The position numbers and the translations under genes are program-made. The notes under the pieces are model-generated. The model made no database searches and was not told the origin of the DNA. It saw nothing but the letters and a program-made list of their open reading frames with translations. A stretch of 64,000 nucleotides of DNA from Terriglobus saanensis SP1PR4 (GTDB taxonomy: Bacteria > Acidobacteriota > Terriglobia > Terriglobales > Acidobacteriaceae). The DNA lies in contig NC_014963.1 of NCBI RefSeq assembly GCF_000179915.2, positions 372,001-436,000 of the forward strand. The letters run 5' to 3'. Of the stretch, positions 24,432-32,272 are shown one piece after another; position 1 is the first letter of the stretch; each line of letters starts with the position of its first letter.

Positions 24432-26468
24432 TTACTCGGAGACGGCCTTCACCAGATCCGTGAGTGCGGCGATGAAGGTAAAGCGCACAATCGCGCTCGG
24501 CTTCTGCGCCTCCGCGATGAGGTCAAGCTGCTTCGCCTTCCATCCCGCTGGTGCCTTCTGACCCGTTGCCAGATAGTTCAGAGCATCTTTCCCCGTCTGT
24601 GTAAGCTTGACCATCTGCGTCGCGCGCAGGGCCGCATCGTTCAGACGTGGAGAGGCCTTCATCTGGCGCTGCACTTCAGGAACCGTGCTCGACAGTCTGG
24701 TCAGCCACGCCTCCATCTGCGCGCGGTCGGTTGCGTCGCCAGTGGGGTTCGCCAAAAACTGCTTCGTCAGCATCTCGAACCAGTGCTTGGTGGGCGGATC
24801 GGGACGGACGGCATCCACAAAGCGATCCAGAGAGGTCAGTTGATCGGTGCGCTGCGCCTTGTAACGTTCGCCGAAGCTTACTGGCTCCAGCGCGGAGGCA
24901 AAGGTCCGCAGAGCGTCGATCTGCTCCGTGCGCGCGAGCTCACGCAGCCCCGCATCGCCGGATTGCAGGTGCGTGAGGCCGAGGCCTTCGAGTTCGATGG
25001 AGACCCTCTCCAAACGCCGGTACATATCGTCCACGTCACGCAGATTTTCTGGAGACCAGAAGCGCTCCGCGACGGCCGCTGTGCGTGGCCAGATGCGCGA
25101 ATCGATCGTGCGCTCGGAGAGTTGCTCCGCCCACATTGTCACTTCGCCGCCAAGAATCAGCTTGCGCTGCTCCGGTGTCACATCTGCGTCCGAAGGCAAA
25201 GGGTCTGCAAGATAGTGAACCGATGCGGGCCTCATGCCGTCGAGATAATACGGCGCGGAGAGCACGCCCTGGTATCCCAGCTTGGCTCCCTTTACGAGAG
25301 ATGCAGTTCCGCGCCACGACTGCACCACAACATCCTTGGGCAGGCCGGGCGTGAGCACCTCGTCCCATCCCATCATGTGTTTGTGCAGACGCATGACGGT
25401 CTTGAGCACGCGTGTGTTGAAGTACGCCTGCAGGGCTTCGTTGTCCTTCAGATCGTGCTTCTTCATGAAGGCGACGATGCGCGGGTTCGTCTTCCAGTCG
25501 GGCGCGGGGGATTCATCTCCTCCGATGTGGACGTAGGTGTCCGGGAAGATCTCCGCCATCTCGCCGAGAAACTTGTCGACGAAGGCGTAGGTCTCGTCGC
25601 GTGTGGGATCGACGGCGTAGTTGCTGACGCCGAACTCGCGGCGGATGCCATCGGGCACCGTGCCGCTGGACATCTCCGGATACGCGACCAGCCAGGCCGT
25701 GCTGTGACCCGGCATCTCGAACTCGGGCACAACGCGGATGCCGCGATCACGTGCATACGCCACAATCTCGCGCGCATCCTGCTGCGTGTAGAAGAGACCG
25801 TCTGAACCCTTTTCCGTCAGCTTCGGGTAGATCTTGCTCTCGATGCGAAAGCCCTGGTCTTCCGTAAGGTGCCAATGGAAGACGTTGAGTTTCACAGCAG
25901 CCATGCCATCGAGCGTCCGCTTTAGTACCGGGACGGGCTCGAAGTGACGGCCGCAATCGACCATCAGGCCACGCCAGCGGAAGCGGGGTGTGTCGTGAAT
26001 ATGTACTGCAGGAATGGCATAGCCTTCACCGCTAGGCTGCACGAGCTGGATCAAGGTCTCAAGGCCATGCATCGCTCCCACATCGGTTGCCGCATCGATC
26101 TCCGCGCCAGTGGAGGTGACCTCCAGCGTGTAGGTCTCATCCTCATTGAGGCTTTGCACGGCTTCGCCAGGGCTTTGCACTTTGACGACGAGCTTCGTTC
26201 CCGGAACGACGCCTGCACCTGCGTGCCGCAGACCCGCCGCAAAATCGAGGCGGCGCACTGCCCTCCCGATAGCCCCTTCGAGACGTGCGTCATGGGTGCC
26301 GGGCGTCTCGACCGCAAAGGTGGAAGCGAGCGAAAGAGAACCCGTGCCGAAGGAGATCTCGGAGGGCATCGGCATGAGGTTGATCTGGAGCCGTTCCTGC
26401 GCAACTCCGGCAACGGTCGACAGGGCCATGGCGCCTGCCAGAACCGAGAGGGATCGAGTGTATTTCAT
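24432..26468 (-). CDS. Secreted glycoside hydrolase family 20 beta-N-acetylhexosaminidase
   Basis: The 678-residue product has a signal peptide (MKYTRSLSVLAGAMALSTVAGVAQ), the GH20b-type N-terminal domain (residues about 30-145) and the GH20 barrel with FRWRGLMVDCGRHF, FHWHLTEDQGFRIE, VPEFEMPGHSTAWL and the catalytic pair in DTYVHIGGDESPAPDW. These enzymes remove terminal GlcNAc or GalNAc from chitin oligomers or glycans by substrate-assisted catalysis. A C-terminal helical region of about 150 residues after the barrel is of unknown role. The ATG at 26468 is chosen so that the protein starts with the signal peptide; the longer frame begins with a GTG. Confidence 0.92.
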   Translation of the reverse strand: MKYTRSLSVLAGAMALSTVAGVAQERLQINLMPMPSEISFGTGSLSLASTFAVETPGTHDARLEGAIGRAVRRLDFAAGLRHAGAGVVPGTKLVVKVQSPGEAVQSLNEDETYTLEVTSTGAEIDAATDVGAMHGLETLIQLVQPSGEGYAIPAVHIHDTPRFRWRGLMVDCGRHFEPVPVLKRTLDGMAAVKLNVFHWHLTEDQGFRIESKIYPKLTEKGSDGLFYTQQDAREIVAYARDRGIRVVPEFEMPGHSTAWLVAYPEMSSGTVPDGIRREFGVSNYAVDPTRDETYAFVDKFLGEMAEIFPDTYVHIGGDESPAPDWKTNPRIVAFMKKHDLKDNEALQAYFNTRVLKTVMRLHKHMMGWDEVLTPGLPKDVVVQSWRGTASLVKGAKLGYQGVLSAPYYLDGMRPASVHYLADPLPSDADVTPEQRKLILGGEVTMWAEQLSERTIDSRIWPRTAAVAERFWSPENLRDVDDMYRRLERVSIELEGLGLTHLQSGDAGLRELARTEQIDALRTFASALEPVSFGERYKAQRTDQLTSLDRFVDAVRPDPPTKHWFEMLTKQFLANPTGDATDRAQMEAWLTRLSSTVPEVQRQMKASPRLNDAALRATQMVKLTQTGKDALNYLATGQKAPAGWKAKQLDLIAEAQKPSAIVRFTFIAALTDLVKAVSE

Positions 26469-26563
26469 TAAGTGGGTCACCTTCGGCAGAATGTCTTCCT
26501 CCCTAATTTATCCTGCCGCCTGATGGATTCACCCGAAGAGGCTGAGCTAGGTATGCTTTCGCT

Positions 26564-27205
26564 ATGAAGATTGTGATCTTTGGTGCGAGCGGAATGGTCG
26601 GCGGCGGCCTGTTGCTGGAGGCGCTGAAGGATGCGGACGTGACCGAGGTGATCGTCGTAGGACGGTCGCCTGTTGGTGTAACCCACGCGAAGCTGCTTGA
26701 GGTCCTTGTCTCCGATCTGGCAGAGGGCGCGCGCGAAATCTCTGGAATGGACGCGTGTTTCTTTACCGTAGGCGTGACGGCCTCTGGAAAGAACGAGGCG
26801 GAATACACCCGGCTGACCTATGACCTGACGCTGAGTGTCGCTGAGGCGCTCGTGGAGCGAAACCCCGCAATGACGTTTGTCTATGTCTCCGGCCAGGGAA
26901 CAGGCGGCAAGGCCATGTGGGCTCGTGTGAAGCGGCGAACGGAGGATGCTCTGCTGGCGATGCCGTTCCGCGCGGCGTATATGTTTCGTCCCGGCTTCAT
27001 CGTACCCGTCGGTGTGAAGTCGAAGACCAAGCTCTACCAGAGGATGTACACGGTCATGGGACCAGTACTCCCACTTATCCGGAAGATGTTTCCGAAGTCG
27101 GTCGTCAACTCCGATGAACTAGGGCGGGCCATGTTGAAAGTAGCAAAAAGTGGTTTCACAAAAAAAGTATTAGAAACATCCGACATTGCCGGATTAAGGG
27201 AATAG
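26564..27205 (+). CDS. NAD(P)-binding Rossmann protein (HTATIP2-like short epimerase family)
   Basis: The 213-residue protein starts MKIVIFGASGMVGGGLLLEA, a glycine-rich Rossmann turn (GASGMVG), and contains DACFFTVGVTASGK, FVYVSGQGTGG and a C-terminal DELGRAMLKVAKSG helix. This fits small atypical SDR/NAD(P)H-binding proteins related to HTATIP2; no catalytic YxxxK is evident, so the activity is unclear. It is divergent from the GH20 gene. A dispersed hairpin repeat begins five bases after the stop codon. Confidence 0.82.
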   Translation: MKIVIFGASGMVGGGLLLEALKDADVTEVIVVGRSPVGVTHAKLLEVLVSDLAEGAREISGMDACFFTVGVTASGKNEAEYTRLTYDLTLSVAEALVERNPAMTFVYVSGQGTGGKAMWARVKRRTEDALLAMPFRAAYMFRPGFIVPVGVKSKTKLYQRMYTVMGPVLPLIRKMFPKSVVNSDELGRAMLKVAKSGFTKKVLETSDIAGLRE

Positions 27206-27209
27206 CTTC

Positions 27210-27253
27210 CGTGCCCCATTCTTTCGCGGCTTTATCGCGAAAGGGTGGGGTCG
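27210..27253 (+). repeat. Dispersed hairpin repeat, copy 3 (+ orientation)
   Basis: CGTGCCCCATTCTTTCGCGG at 27210-27229, loop TTTAT, and CGCGAAAGGGTGGGGT. It starts five bases after the stop codon of the Rossmann gene. On the opposite strand its arm supplies the TAA stop (27232-27234) of the broken RAYT frame. Confidence 0.88.
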
Positions 27254-27719
27254 GGATGATCGTGGCTGGACCGTCGATTCGCCTTGGCCAAAAAACCTCG
27301 ATAACTACTCCAAGGCCACTCCTCCGGTTGATTCACAAGACCACGCTTCACCGGATTGTGATGGATATACGTAAACGTCTTCCATATAGCATTCTCTTCC
27401 GAAATATTCTCTTCCGTTCAGCGGCTTTGAAGACATCAGGGGCATTTTTCTTGAGACTACGGGCGAAGCGTTGCTTCAATACTTGAAGTACGAGAGAGTT
27501 TGTTTTCACATCAGGTGGTGCCAGGACAAGGTGAAAGTGCTCGGGCATGATGACGTAAGCTTCGAGCGGTGTTTCGTATTTCGTCGTGGTATCGACAAGG
27601 ATTTCTTGAAACAGATCGCGCAGTCGCGGCGTACCAAGAAGAGGTTGACGCCGAAAGCAGCTTACCGTAACGAAGTGGAGATCGCCAGGGTTATGTCTTC
27701 GTTCAAGACCTGTTGGCAT
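27232..27719 (-). pseudogene. REP-associated tyrosine transposase (RAYT, Y1_Tnp), frameshifted
   Basis: The frame from ATG 27719 encodes MPTGLERRHNPGDLHFVTVSC...YVIMPEHFHLVLAPP, with the HUH-type EHFHLVL motif of TnpA_REP/IS200-like enzymes, and then goes out of frame (ending RRLRISITIR at 27348). The expected C-terminal block resumes in another frame, YIHHNPVKRGLVNQPEEWPWSS, and runs to a TAA at 27232-27234 inside the neighbouring repeat. The segment between the two (about 27380-27420) contains a duplicated AAGAGAAT and appears to lack the usual W..R.YDF part, so a small deletion as well as a frameshift is likely. Inverted copies of the dispersed repeat flank the gene, as expected for a RAYT and its REP sequences. 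It is inactive as written. Confidence 0.85.
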
Positions 27720-27754
27720 ACGAAAAAAGATTATCGTGAGTTTTTGAGATTTTG

Positions 27755-27814
27755 GTTCGCGCTTCGCGCGAATACCCCACCCTTTCGCGATGAAGCCGCG
27801 AAAGAATGGGCCCC
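27755..27814 (-). repeat. Dispersed hairpin repeat, copy 4 (- orientation)
   Basis: Reverse-complement copy: tail GGTTCGCGCTTCGCGCGAAT, then CCCCACCCTTTCGCG (27775-27789) and CGCGAAAGAATGGGCCCC. Read on the minus strand it follows the aspS stop codon by 9 bases, and with copy 3 it forms inverted flanks of the RAYT pseudogene. Confidence 0.85.
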
Positions 27815-27823
27815 AGGGTTCTT

Positions 27824-29677
27824 TTAGCTGCGTACTGCGGTTTTCAGATGCAGATCGCGCATCTGCTGCTCCGTAGGCTCGCTGGGGGCCTGGACCATCA
27901 GGTCAATCGCCTTGGCTGTCTTTGGGAACGCGATCACTTCGCGGAGGCTCGAAGCTCCTGCCAGCAGCATTACGATGCGGTCGAGGCCGAGCGCAATACC
28001 GCCGTGCGGCGGCGTGCCGTACTCCAGCGCTTCGAGGAAGAAGCCGAAGCGTTCGCGTGCCTCTTCGTCCGTCATGCCAAGCGAGCGGAAGATCTCCGAC
28101 TGCACGTCTTTGCGATGGATACGGATCGAGCCTGAGCCCAGTTCCAGGCCGTTGAGCACGACGTCGTAGGCAAGCGCGCGGACCGAACCCTTGTCGTTAT
28201 AGAGAGCGCCGGATTTGATGTCGTCTTCGTGCGGTGAGGTGAAGGGATGGTGCGCCGCGTCCCAGGTCTTCTTCTCCTCGTTGAACTCGTACATGGGGAA
28301 GTCGGTAACCCAAAGGAAGCGGTAGTCGTCCGCAGTGCCGGTCTTGTCGAAGAGCTTGTGCTTGTCCGCGAACTTCTTTGCGAGCTCGATGCGGAGCGCG
28401 CCGATGCGCTTCGGAATCCACTGGCGATCGAAGTTCCACAGCGCAGGCGTACCGAGCTTCGGCGTGATGACGACCGCAAGATCGTTGGTGGTGAAGCTGT
28501 TGCCGTTGAAGGCGATGGTGGTGGCGTTGAGGTGCGAGCCGATCTCTTCCGCGAGCGGAACGAAGGCCTCGCTGGTGCGCAGGCGCGTGATATCGAGCGC
28601 GTCCAGACCGGAGTCGCCGAAGAAGGCGCGGATCTCCGAAAGCAGCGACTTGCGCGCCGTGCCGGAGAGTTCTCCAACGTTGGGAATCACAAATCCGAAG
28701 ACAGGCAGGGCAGGTTCGATGCGCAGGCTCTCGCGCAGCTCCGGCGTGAGAACTTCGGTGAGCTCGGCCATGTGCGGCAGACGCATGTCGGGCTTGTCGA
28801 TGCCGTATTTCGTGATGGCCTGGTCGTAGGTCATGCGCGGAAAGGGCGTAGGGATCGTCACATTCGCGGCTGCGAAGGCTGCGGTAAGAAAGCGTTCGGC
28901 AACACCGAAGACGGTCTCCTGTGTGGGAAAAGAGATTTCCAGATCGATCTGTGTGAACTCAGGTTGGCGGTCGGCGCGGAGATCTTCATCGCGGAAGCAG
29001 CGCGCGATCTGGAAGTAACGGTCGAAGCCGCCCACCATGAGGATCTGTTTGAAGATCTGCGGCGACTGCGGCAGAGCATAGAAAGTGCCGGGGTGAACGC
29101 GGCTGGGAACCAGGTAGTCCCGCGCGCCTTCGGGCGTGGAGCGCGTCAGCATCGGCGTCTCAATCTCCAGGAAGCCCTCGGACGAGAGTTGCCCGCGGAT
29201 CGCCTGTGCGACCTTGTGGCGCATCAGGAAGTTCGCCTGCATCTCCGGTCGGCGCAGGTCGAGATAGCGGTACTGGAGACGCAGCTCTTCGTTCACGATG
29301 GCGTCTTCCGCAGGCGAGAACGGAGGAGTCTTTGCATCGGAGAGCAGAAGAAGCTCGCTGACGACGACTTCAATATCACCCGTCGGCATGTTCGGGTTTT
29401 CAAGGCCGGCAATACGCTGGCGCACCGTACCGATGGCGGCGACGACGAACTCAGGGCGCGCGGCCTCCGCCTTGGCGAGAGCTTCGGTGGATTCGGACTT
29501 GTCGACGACGACCTGGGTGATGCCGGAGCGGTCGCGGAGGTCGAGGAAGACGAGGTCGCCGTGGTCGCGGCGGCGATTGACCCAGCCCATAAGGATGACG
29601 GATTGGCCGGCGTGAGCGGAACGAAGGTCGCCGCACATATGCGTGCGCTGATGAGTGCCTAAAAAGTCGAGTGTCAC
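27824..29677 (-). CDS. aspS: Aspartyl-tRNA synthetase
   Basis: The 617-residue protein has the bacterial AspRS layout: N-terminal anticodon-binding OB fold (HMCGDLRSAHAGQSVILMGWVNRRRDHG), class II motif 2 (FQIARCFRDEDLRADRQPEFTQIDLE), a GAD insertion domain (about residues 290-410) and motif 3 (GGIALGLDRIVMLLAG). It charges tRNA-Asp in the cytoplasm; whether it also charges tRNA-Asn is not decided here. The start is set at GTG 29677 because the conserved N-terminus begins VTLDFLGTHQRTHMCG; the open frame extends 88 codons further without homology. It is divergent from the esterase-like gene. Confidence 0.95.
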   Translation of the reverse strand: MTLDFLGTHQRTHMCGDLRSAHAGQSVILMGWVNRRRDHGDLVFLDLRDRSGITQVVVDKSESTEALAKAEAARPEFVVAAIGTVRQRIAGLENPNMPTGDIEVVVSELLLLSDAKTPPFSPAEDAIVNEELRLQYRYLDLRRPEMQANFLMRHKVAQAIRGQLSSEGFLEIETPMLTRSTPEGARDYLVPSRVHPGTFYALPQSPQIFKQILMVGGFDRYFQIARCFRDEDLRADRQPEFTQIDLEISFPTQETVFGVAERFLTAAFAAANVTIPTPFPRMTYDQAITKYGIDKPDMRLPHMAELTEVLTPELRESLRIEPALPVFGFVIPNVGELSGTARKSLLSEIRAFFGDSGLDALDITRLRTSEAFVPLAEEIGSHLNATTIAFNGNSFTTNDLAVVITPKLGTPALWNFDRQWIPKRIGALRIELAKKFADKHKLFDKTGTADDYRFLWVTDFPMYEFNEEKKTWDAAHHPFTSPHEDDIKSGALYNDKGSVRALAYDVVLNGLELGSGSIRIHRKDVQSEIFRSLGMTDEEARERFGFFLEALEYGTPPHGGIALGLDRIVMLLAGASSLREVIAFPKTAKAIDLMVQAPSEPTEQQMRDLHLKTAVRS

Positions 29678-29731
29678 AGTCTTTCTATTGTACGAAGTTT
29701 GCGGCGCGGGACGGGTGAGCCGAAAAAAGCA

Positions 29732-29760
29732 TTGACGAGAACTCTGATTACAAGCACAAT
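29732..29760 (+). promoter_or_regulatory. Candidate promoter of the esterase-like gene
   Basis: TTGACG at 29732-29737 and CACAAT at 29755-29760 are separated by 17 bases, about 75 bases before the start codon at 29837. Confidence 0.5.
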
Positions 29761-29836
29761 GTAGTTCTAATTGCGGCGCCGTGTTTCTATTGGCTGTATC
29801 GGTGCGCAACGGAAAAGTAAGACAGGAGGCAATCGC

Positions 29837-30913
29837 ATGCTGGCAACATCGAAACAAGTGCTTAGAACATTGGCCGTCTTCTTCCTGCTGGGTGTCCTCA
29901 GCGCCCGCCCGGCCTTTTCCGCCGACATCGCTAAGGGACAACTGGTAGACCGCGAGATCCAGTCGAAGAACTTTACTCAGAGCAAGATCGGCGTGAGTCC
30001 CGTGCGCAGGTTGGCAGTCTATCTCCCCGCGGGCTATGACGGATCGCAGAAGCGGTATCCGGTGATCTACTTTCTCCCTAGCCCCTTCGACAACTTCCGC
30101 GCGATCTTTGATTCGATGGGCGCACAGGCAGTGCTGGATCGCGCCATCGCCGACGGCACCATCGGTAAGTTCCTCTTCGTCACAGTGGACATGACAACTC
30201 CTCTAGGCAGTTCCTGGTATGTGAACTCTTCCGCAACGGGGAACTGGGAAGACTTCATGGTGCAAGAGCTTGTGCCTTACGTCGATGCCAACTTTCGCAC
30301 GCTGCCCACGCGCGACTCACGCGGGATCGCCGGACACTTCATGGGAGGCTATGGCGCGATCCGTTTTGGGATGAAATATCCGCAGATCTTTGGTTCTGTT
30401 TACGCGCTGCATCCGGTCGGTACGGGGAGCGGCGTAAAGGTGCTGGCGTCTCTGCCGAACTTCGAGCTGATGGAGCAGGCAAAGACGCTGGACGACGTTC
30501 GCAAGGATGGATACTCCACGATCTTTACCTCCATCTTTCAAGCGCACATTCCGAATCCCGACAAGCCGCCTTTGTACTTCGACTTCCCCGCACATCGCGT
30601 GGCGGGGGAGTTGGTCATCGATGCCAAGGTGATGGATCGCCTGCGGGAGAACTTCTTTCTGGAGTCGCTGATCGGGAAGTACGCCGACAATCTCAAATCG
30701 CTGCGTGGGCTCAAGTTCGACTGGGCGCGCAGCGATTCGAACTGGGACCATGTCTACTCAAACCACGCGCTGACGCACAAGCTGAACGAGTACGGCATTG
30801 TGCATGAAGCGGAAGAGTACAACGGCACATGGGGAGGCGAGGCGAACTGGAGCGCAGAGGGACGTGTTCGTACAGATCTGCTGCCTTTCTTTCAGGAGCA
30901 TCTGGTGTTTTGA
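29837..30913 (+). CDS. Esterase-D/antigen-85-like secreted protein lacking the nucleophile serine
   Basis: From ATG 29837 (AGGAGG upstream) the 358-residue product has a signal peptide ending PAFSAD and an alpha/beta-hydrolase of the esterase family: RRLAVYLPAGYDGSQKRYPVIYFL, FLFVTVDM, ELVPYVDANFRT. At the nucleophile elbow, where relatives read GHSMGG, it reads GHFMGG: Phe168 (TTC, 30338-30340) replaces Ser. At the usual His position it reads EEYNGTWGG, without a His. The fold is intact and uninterrupted, so this looks like a catalytically dead but maintained protein, possibly a binding protein; a single TTC-to-TCC change would restore Ser. Its stop abuts the stop of the truncated toxin gene. 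Confidence 0.8.
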   Translation: MLATSKQVLRTLAVFFLLGVLSARPAFSADIAKGQLVDREIQSKNFTQSKIGVSPVRRLAVYLPAGYDGSQKRYPVIYFLPSPFDNFRAIFDSMGAQAVLDRAIADGTIGKFLFVTVDMTTPLGSSWYVNSSATGNWEDFMVQELVPYVDANFRTLPTRDSRGIAGHFMGGYGAIRFGMKYPQIFGSVYALHPVGTGSGVKVLASLPNFELMEQAKTLDDVRKDGYSTIFTSIFQAHIPNPDKPPLYFDFPAHRVAGELVIDAKVMDRLRENFFLESLIGKYADNLKSLRGLKFDWARSDSNWDHVYSNHALTHKLNEYGIVHEAEEYNGTWGGEANWSAEGRVRTDLLPFFQEHLVF

Positions 30914-31114
30914 TTACAGATCGGAAGGGCGTAGACCGGTTTGCTTTGCAAGCCTTGCAAGCATCTTCGGACGTGTTGCGAGCTTGGTATAGATCTCCGC
31001 CAAAGAAACGGTGCTAATCGCTGCGTCGAAGAGGAGTTCCTGCACGATGTCGCTTCCTGGTTCTTCGTCGAGAAGAGCAAGGACCGCAGAAGTGTCCAGA
31101 ACGGCGTTACTCAC
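30914..31114 (-). pseudogene. vapC: Truncated PIN-domain toxin (VapC-like), N-terminal half
   Basis: From GTG 31114 the product is only 66 residues: VSNAVLDTSAVLALLDEEPGS and STVSLAEIYTKLA supply the first Asp and the Glu of a PIN ribonuclease, but the C-terminal half with the remaining acidic residues is absent (normal length about 130). The stop at 30914-30916 touches the end of the esterase-like gene, so the missing half was probably lost in a deletion or rearrangement there. The start overlaps the antitoxin stop by 8 bases (GTGAGTAA), the usual coupling in toxin-antitoxin pairs. It is unlikely to be active. Confidence 0.75.
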
Positions 31115-31403
31115 GCGCGGCTTCGGCGCGTCGTTCGGCAATGAGGTCGTCGACAATCGAAGCGCCTTCCTGGCGATACGGACGCATTAGCGCCTGAGCC
31201 TGGGCGATGGCCTTTGCTACTTCTTCCCGCGTTCTCTTCCTTGGCTCTGGCTTCTGTGCTGCCTGTAGAGCAGCGTTCAGTACGAAGCTGCTTACTGAAC
31301 GCTGCTCTCGCTCGGCGGCTTCGCGCAAAACACGATGCTGCTCCTCCGTAGCGCGGACGCCAAGGGGCCGTCGAACGGCTGCCGCACTGGAGTTGGAAGT
31401 CAT
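31107..31403 (-). CDS. Antitoxin with DUF1778-like N-terminus and VapB-like C-terminus
   Basis: The 98-residue protein from ATG 31403 begins MTSNSSAAAVRRPLGVRATE and continues EQHRVLREAAEREQRSVSSF with VLNAALQAA, which matches the ribbon-helix-helix DUF1778 (TacA) antitoxins that normally pair with GNAT toxins. Its C-terminal part, AIAQAQALMRPYRQEGASIV followed by DDLIAERRAEAARE, is instead the toxin-wrapping tail seen in antitoxins of PIN toxins, and it overlaps a PIN gene here. I infer a hybrid antitoxin whose DNA-binding head and toxin-binding tail come from different classes. It may still autorepress through the palindrome at 31421-31432 although its toxin is truncated. Confidence 0.75.
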   Translation of the reverse strand: MTSNSSAAAVRRPLGVRATEEQHRVLREAAEREQRSVSSFVLNAALQAAQKPEPRKRTREEVAKAIAQAQALMRPYRQEGASIVDDLIAERRAEAARE

Positions 31404-31420
31404 AAATAAAGTGTCGCAAC

Positions 31421-31432
31421 TTTGTATACAAA
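31421..31432. promoter_or_regulatory. Perfect palindrome, candidate operator of the toxin-antitoxin locus
   Basis: TTTGTATACAAA is a perfect 12-bp palindrome 18 bases upstream of the antitoxin start. Ribbon-helix-helix antitoxins bind short palindromes of this kind in their own promoter. Confidence 0.55.
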
Positions 31433-31460
31433 CGGATAGCATTTTATATACACCCGAAGC

Positions 31461-32261
31461 TCATTGGCAGGAAGCCTCGGAGCACTCGTCTTTGCGGTAA
31501 CCGTCCATATAGAGGGTCATCGGAATGGGCAGCAGGTCGCGGTAGAGACCCATTTTGAAAAAGAACGTGCCACTGGAGAGATAGCCGGAGTCGGCGCTAT
31601 AGGCAGTTACGCCTTCAAAGTGTGCGACCTGCTTGTCGTTGAAGGTAATGTCGATGAGACCGTCGCTGCCCGGTGAGAAGCGGTTGATAAAACGGAAGTT
31701 GAGCCATTGGCCGCGCACCTCGTCGTGCGTGCTGAAGAGCTTGGCCTCTCCCGCATCGTTCTTGCGGGTAATGAACAGTTCGCCGTTGACATAGCGGATG
31801 GCGAGGACGGGATTGTTCGGCAGGCACCGGCCGGTGAAGCAGACCTGTCTCCACTGCGCAAGGACCAGGCGGTCGTCCACGATGGGAAAGTCCGTAGGGA
31901 GATAGAGGCTGAAGCTCTGGGCGTAGGTGTGGTGCGGTCGCGACCAGAAGCGCCAGTGCTCCATGAGTTCGTCGCGTTCGCTCGCGGGCCCCATGTTGCT
32001 GGCGGGATCGAGCATGTCCCCGGGATGGAGCGTGATCTGACCGGTGTGGTGTCCATCGTGGACGACCTCGTGCTGGACTGAAAACGCGCTGGGGACCAGC
32101 CTGCTGGTCATCCAGATGGGGCTTAGTGCGGGGGATTCAAAGTTGTCCGCAACGTGGACGGGACGGTGGCGAACACGTGAGAGATAAGCGGTTGCCGCCA
32201 GGACGGCGACGAGGAAGAGAGTGAAGAGGAGAGTAGCGACTCGAATCAAGCGGTTTTTCAT
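31461..32261 (-). CDS. Polysaccharide-lyase-like secreted or membrane-anchored protein (heparin lyase I type)
   Basis: The 266-residue protein has an N-terminal membrane or signal segment (LIRVATLLFTLFLVAVLAATAYLS) and a beta-jelly-roll domain: DNFESPALSPIWMTS, GPASERDELMEH, YAQSFSLYLPTDFPIVDDRLVLAQWRQV, then FFFKMGLYRDLLPIPMTLYMDGY. The SERDEL motif and the overall pattern fit the polysaccharide lyase/heparin lyase I-like Pfam group, but I cannot define the substrate. The start is ATG 32261, 11 bases after the hisS stop, so it is probably co-transcribed with hisS. Confidence 0.6.
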   Translation of the reverse strand: MKNRLIRVATLLFTLFLVAVLAATAYLSRVRHRPVHVADNFESPALSPIWMTSRLVPSAFSVQHEVVHDGHHTGQITLHPGDMLDPASNMGPASERDELMEHWRFWSRPHHTYAQSFSLYLPTDFPIVDDRLVLAQWRQVCFTGRCLPNNPVLAIRYVNGELFITRKNDAGEAKLFSTHDEVRGQWLNFRFINRFSPGSDGLIDITFNDKQVAHFEGVTAYSADSGYLSSGTFFFKMGLYRDLLPIPMTLYMDGYRKDECSEASCQ

Positions 32262-32272
32262 GAGCAACTTCT

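Noticed and set aside
28247-29662. 471-residue open frame on the plus strand
   Set aside because: Antisense to aspS, which is certain by motif.
29678-29941. 88-codon N-terminal extension of aspS
   Set aside because: The extension has no homology and overlaps the divergent promoter and the start of the esterase-like gene; the conserved AspRS start is at the GTG at 29677.
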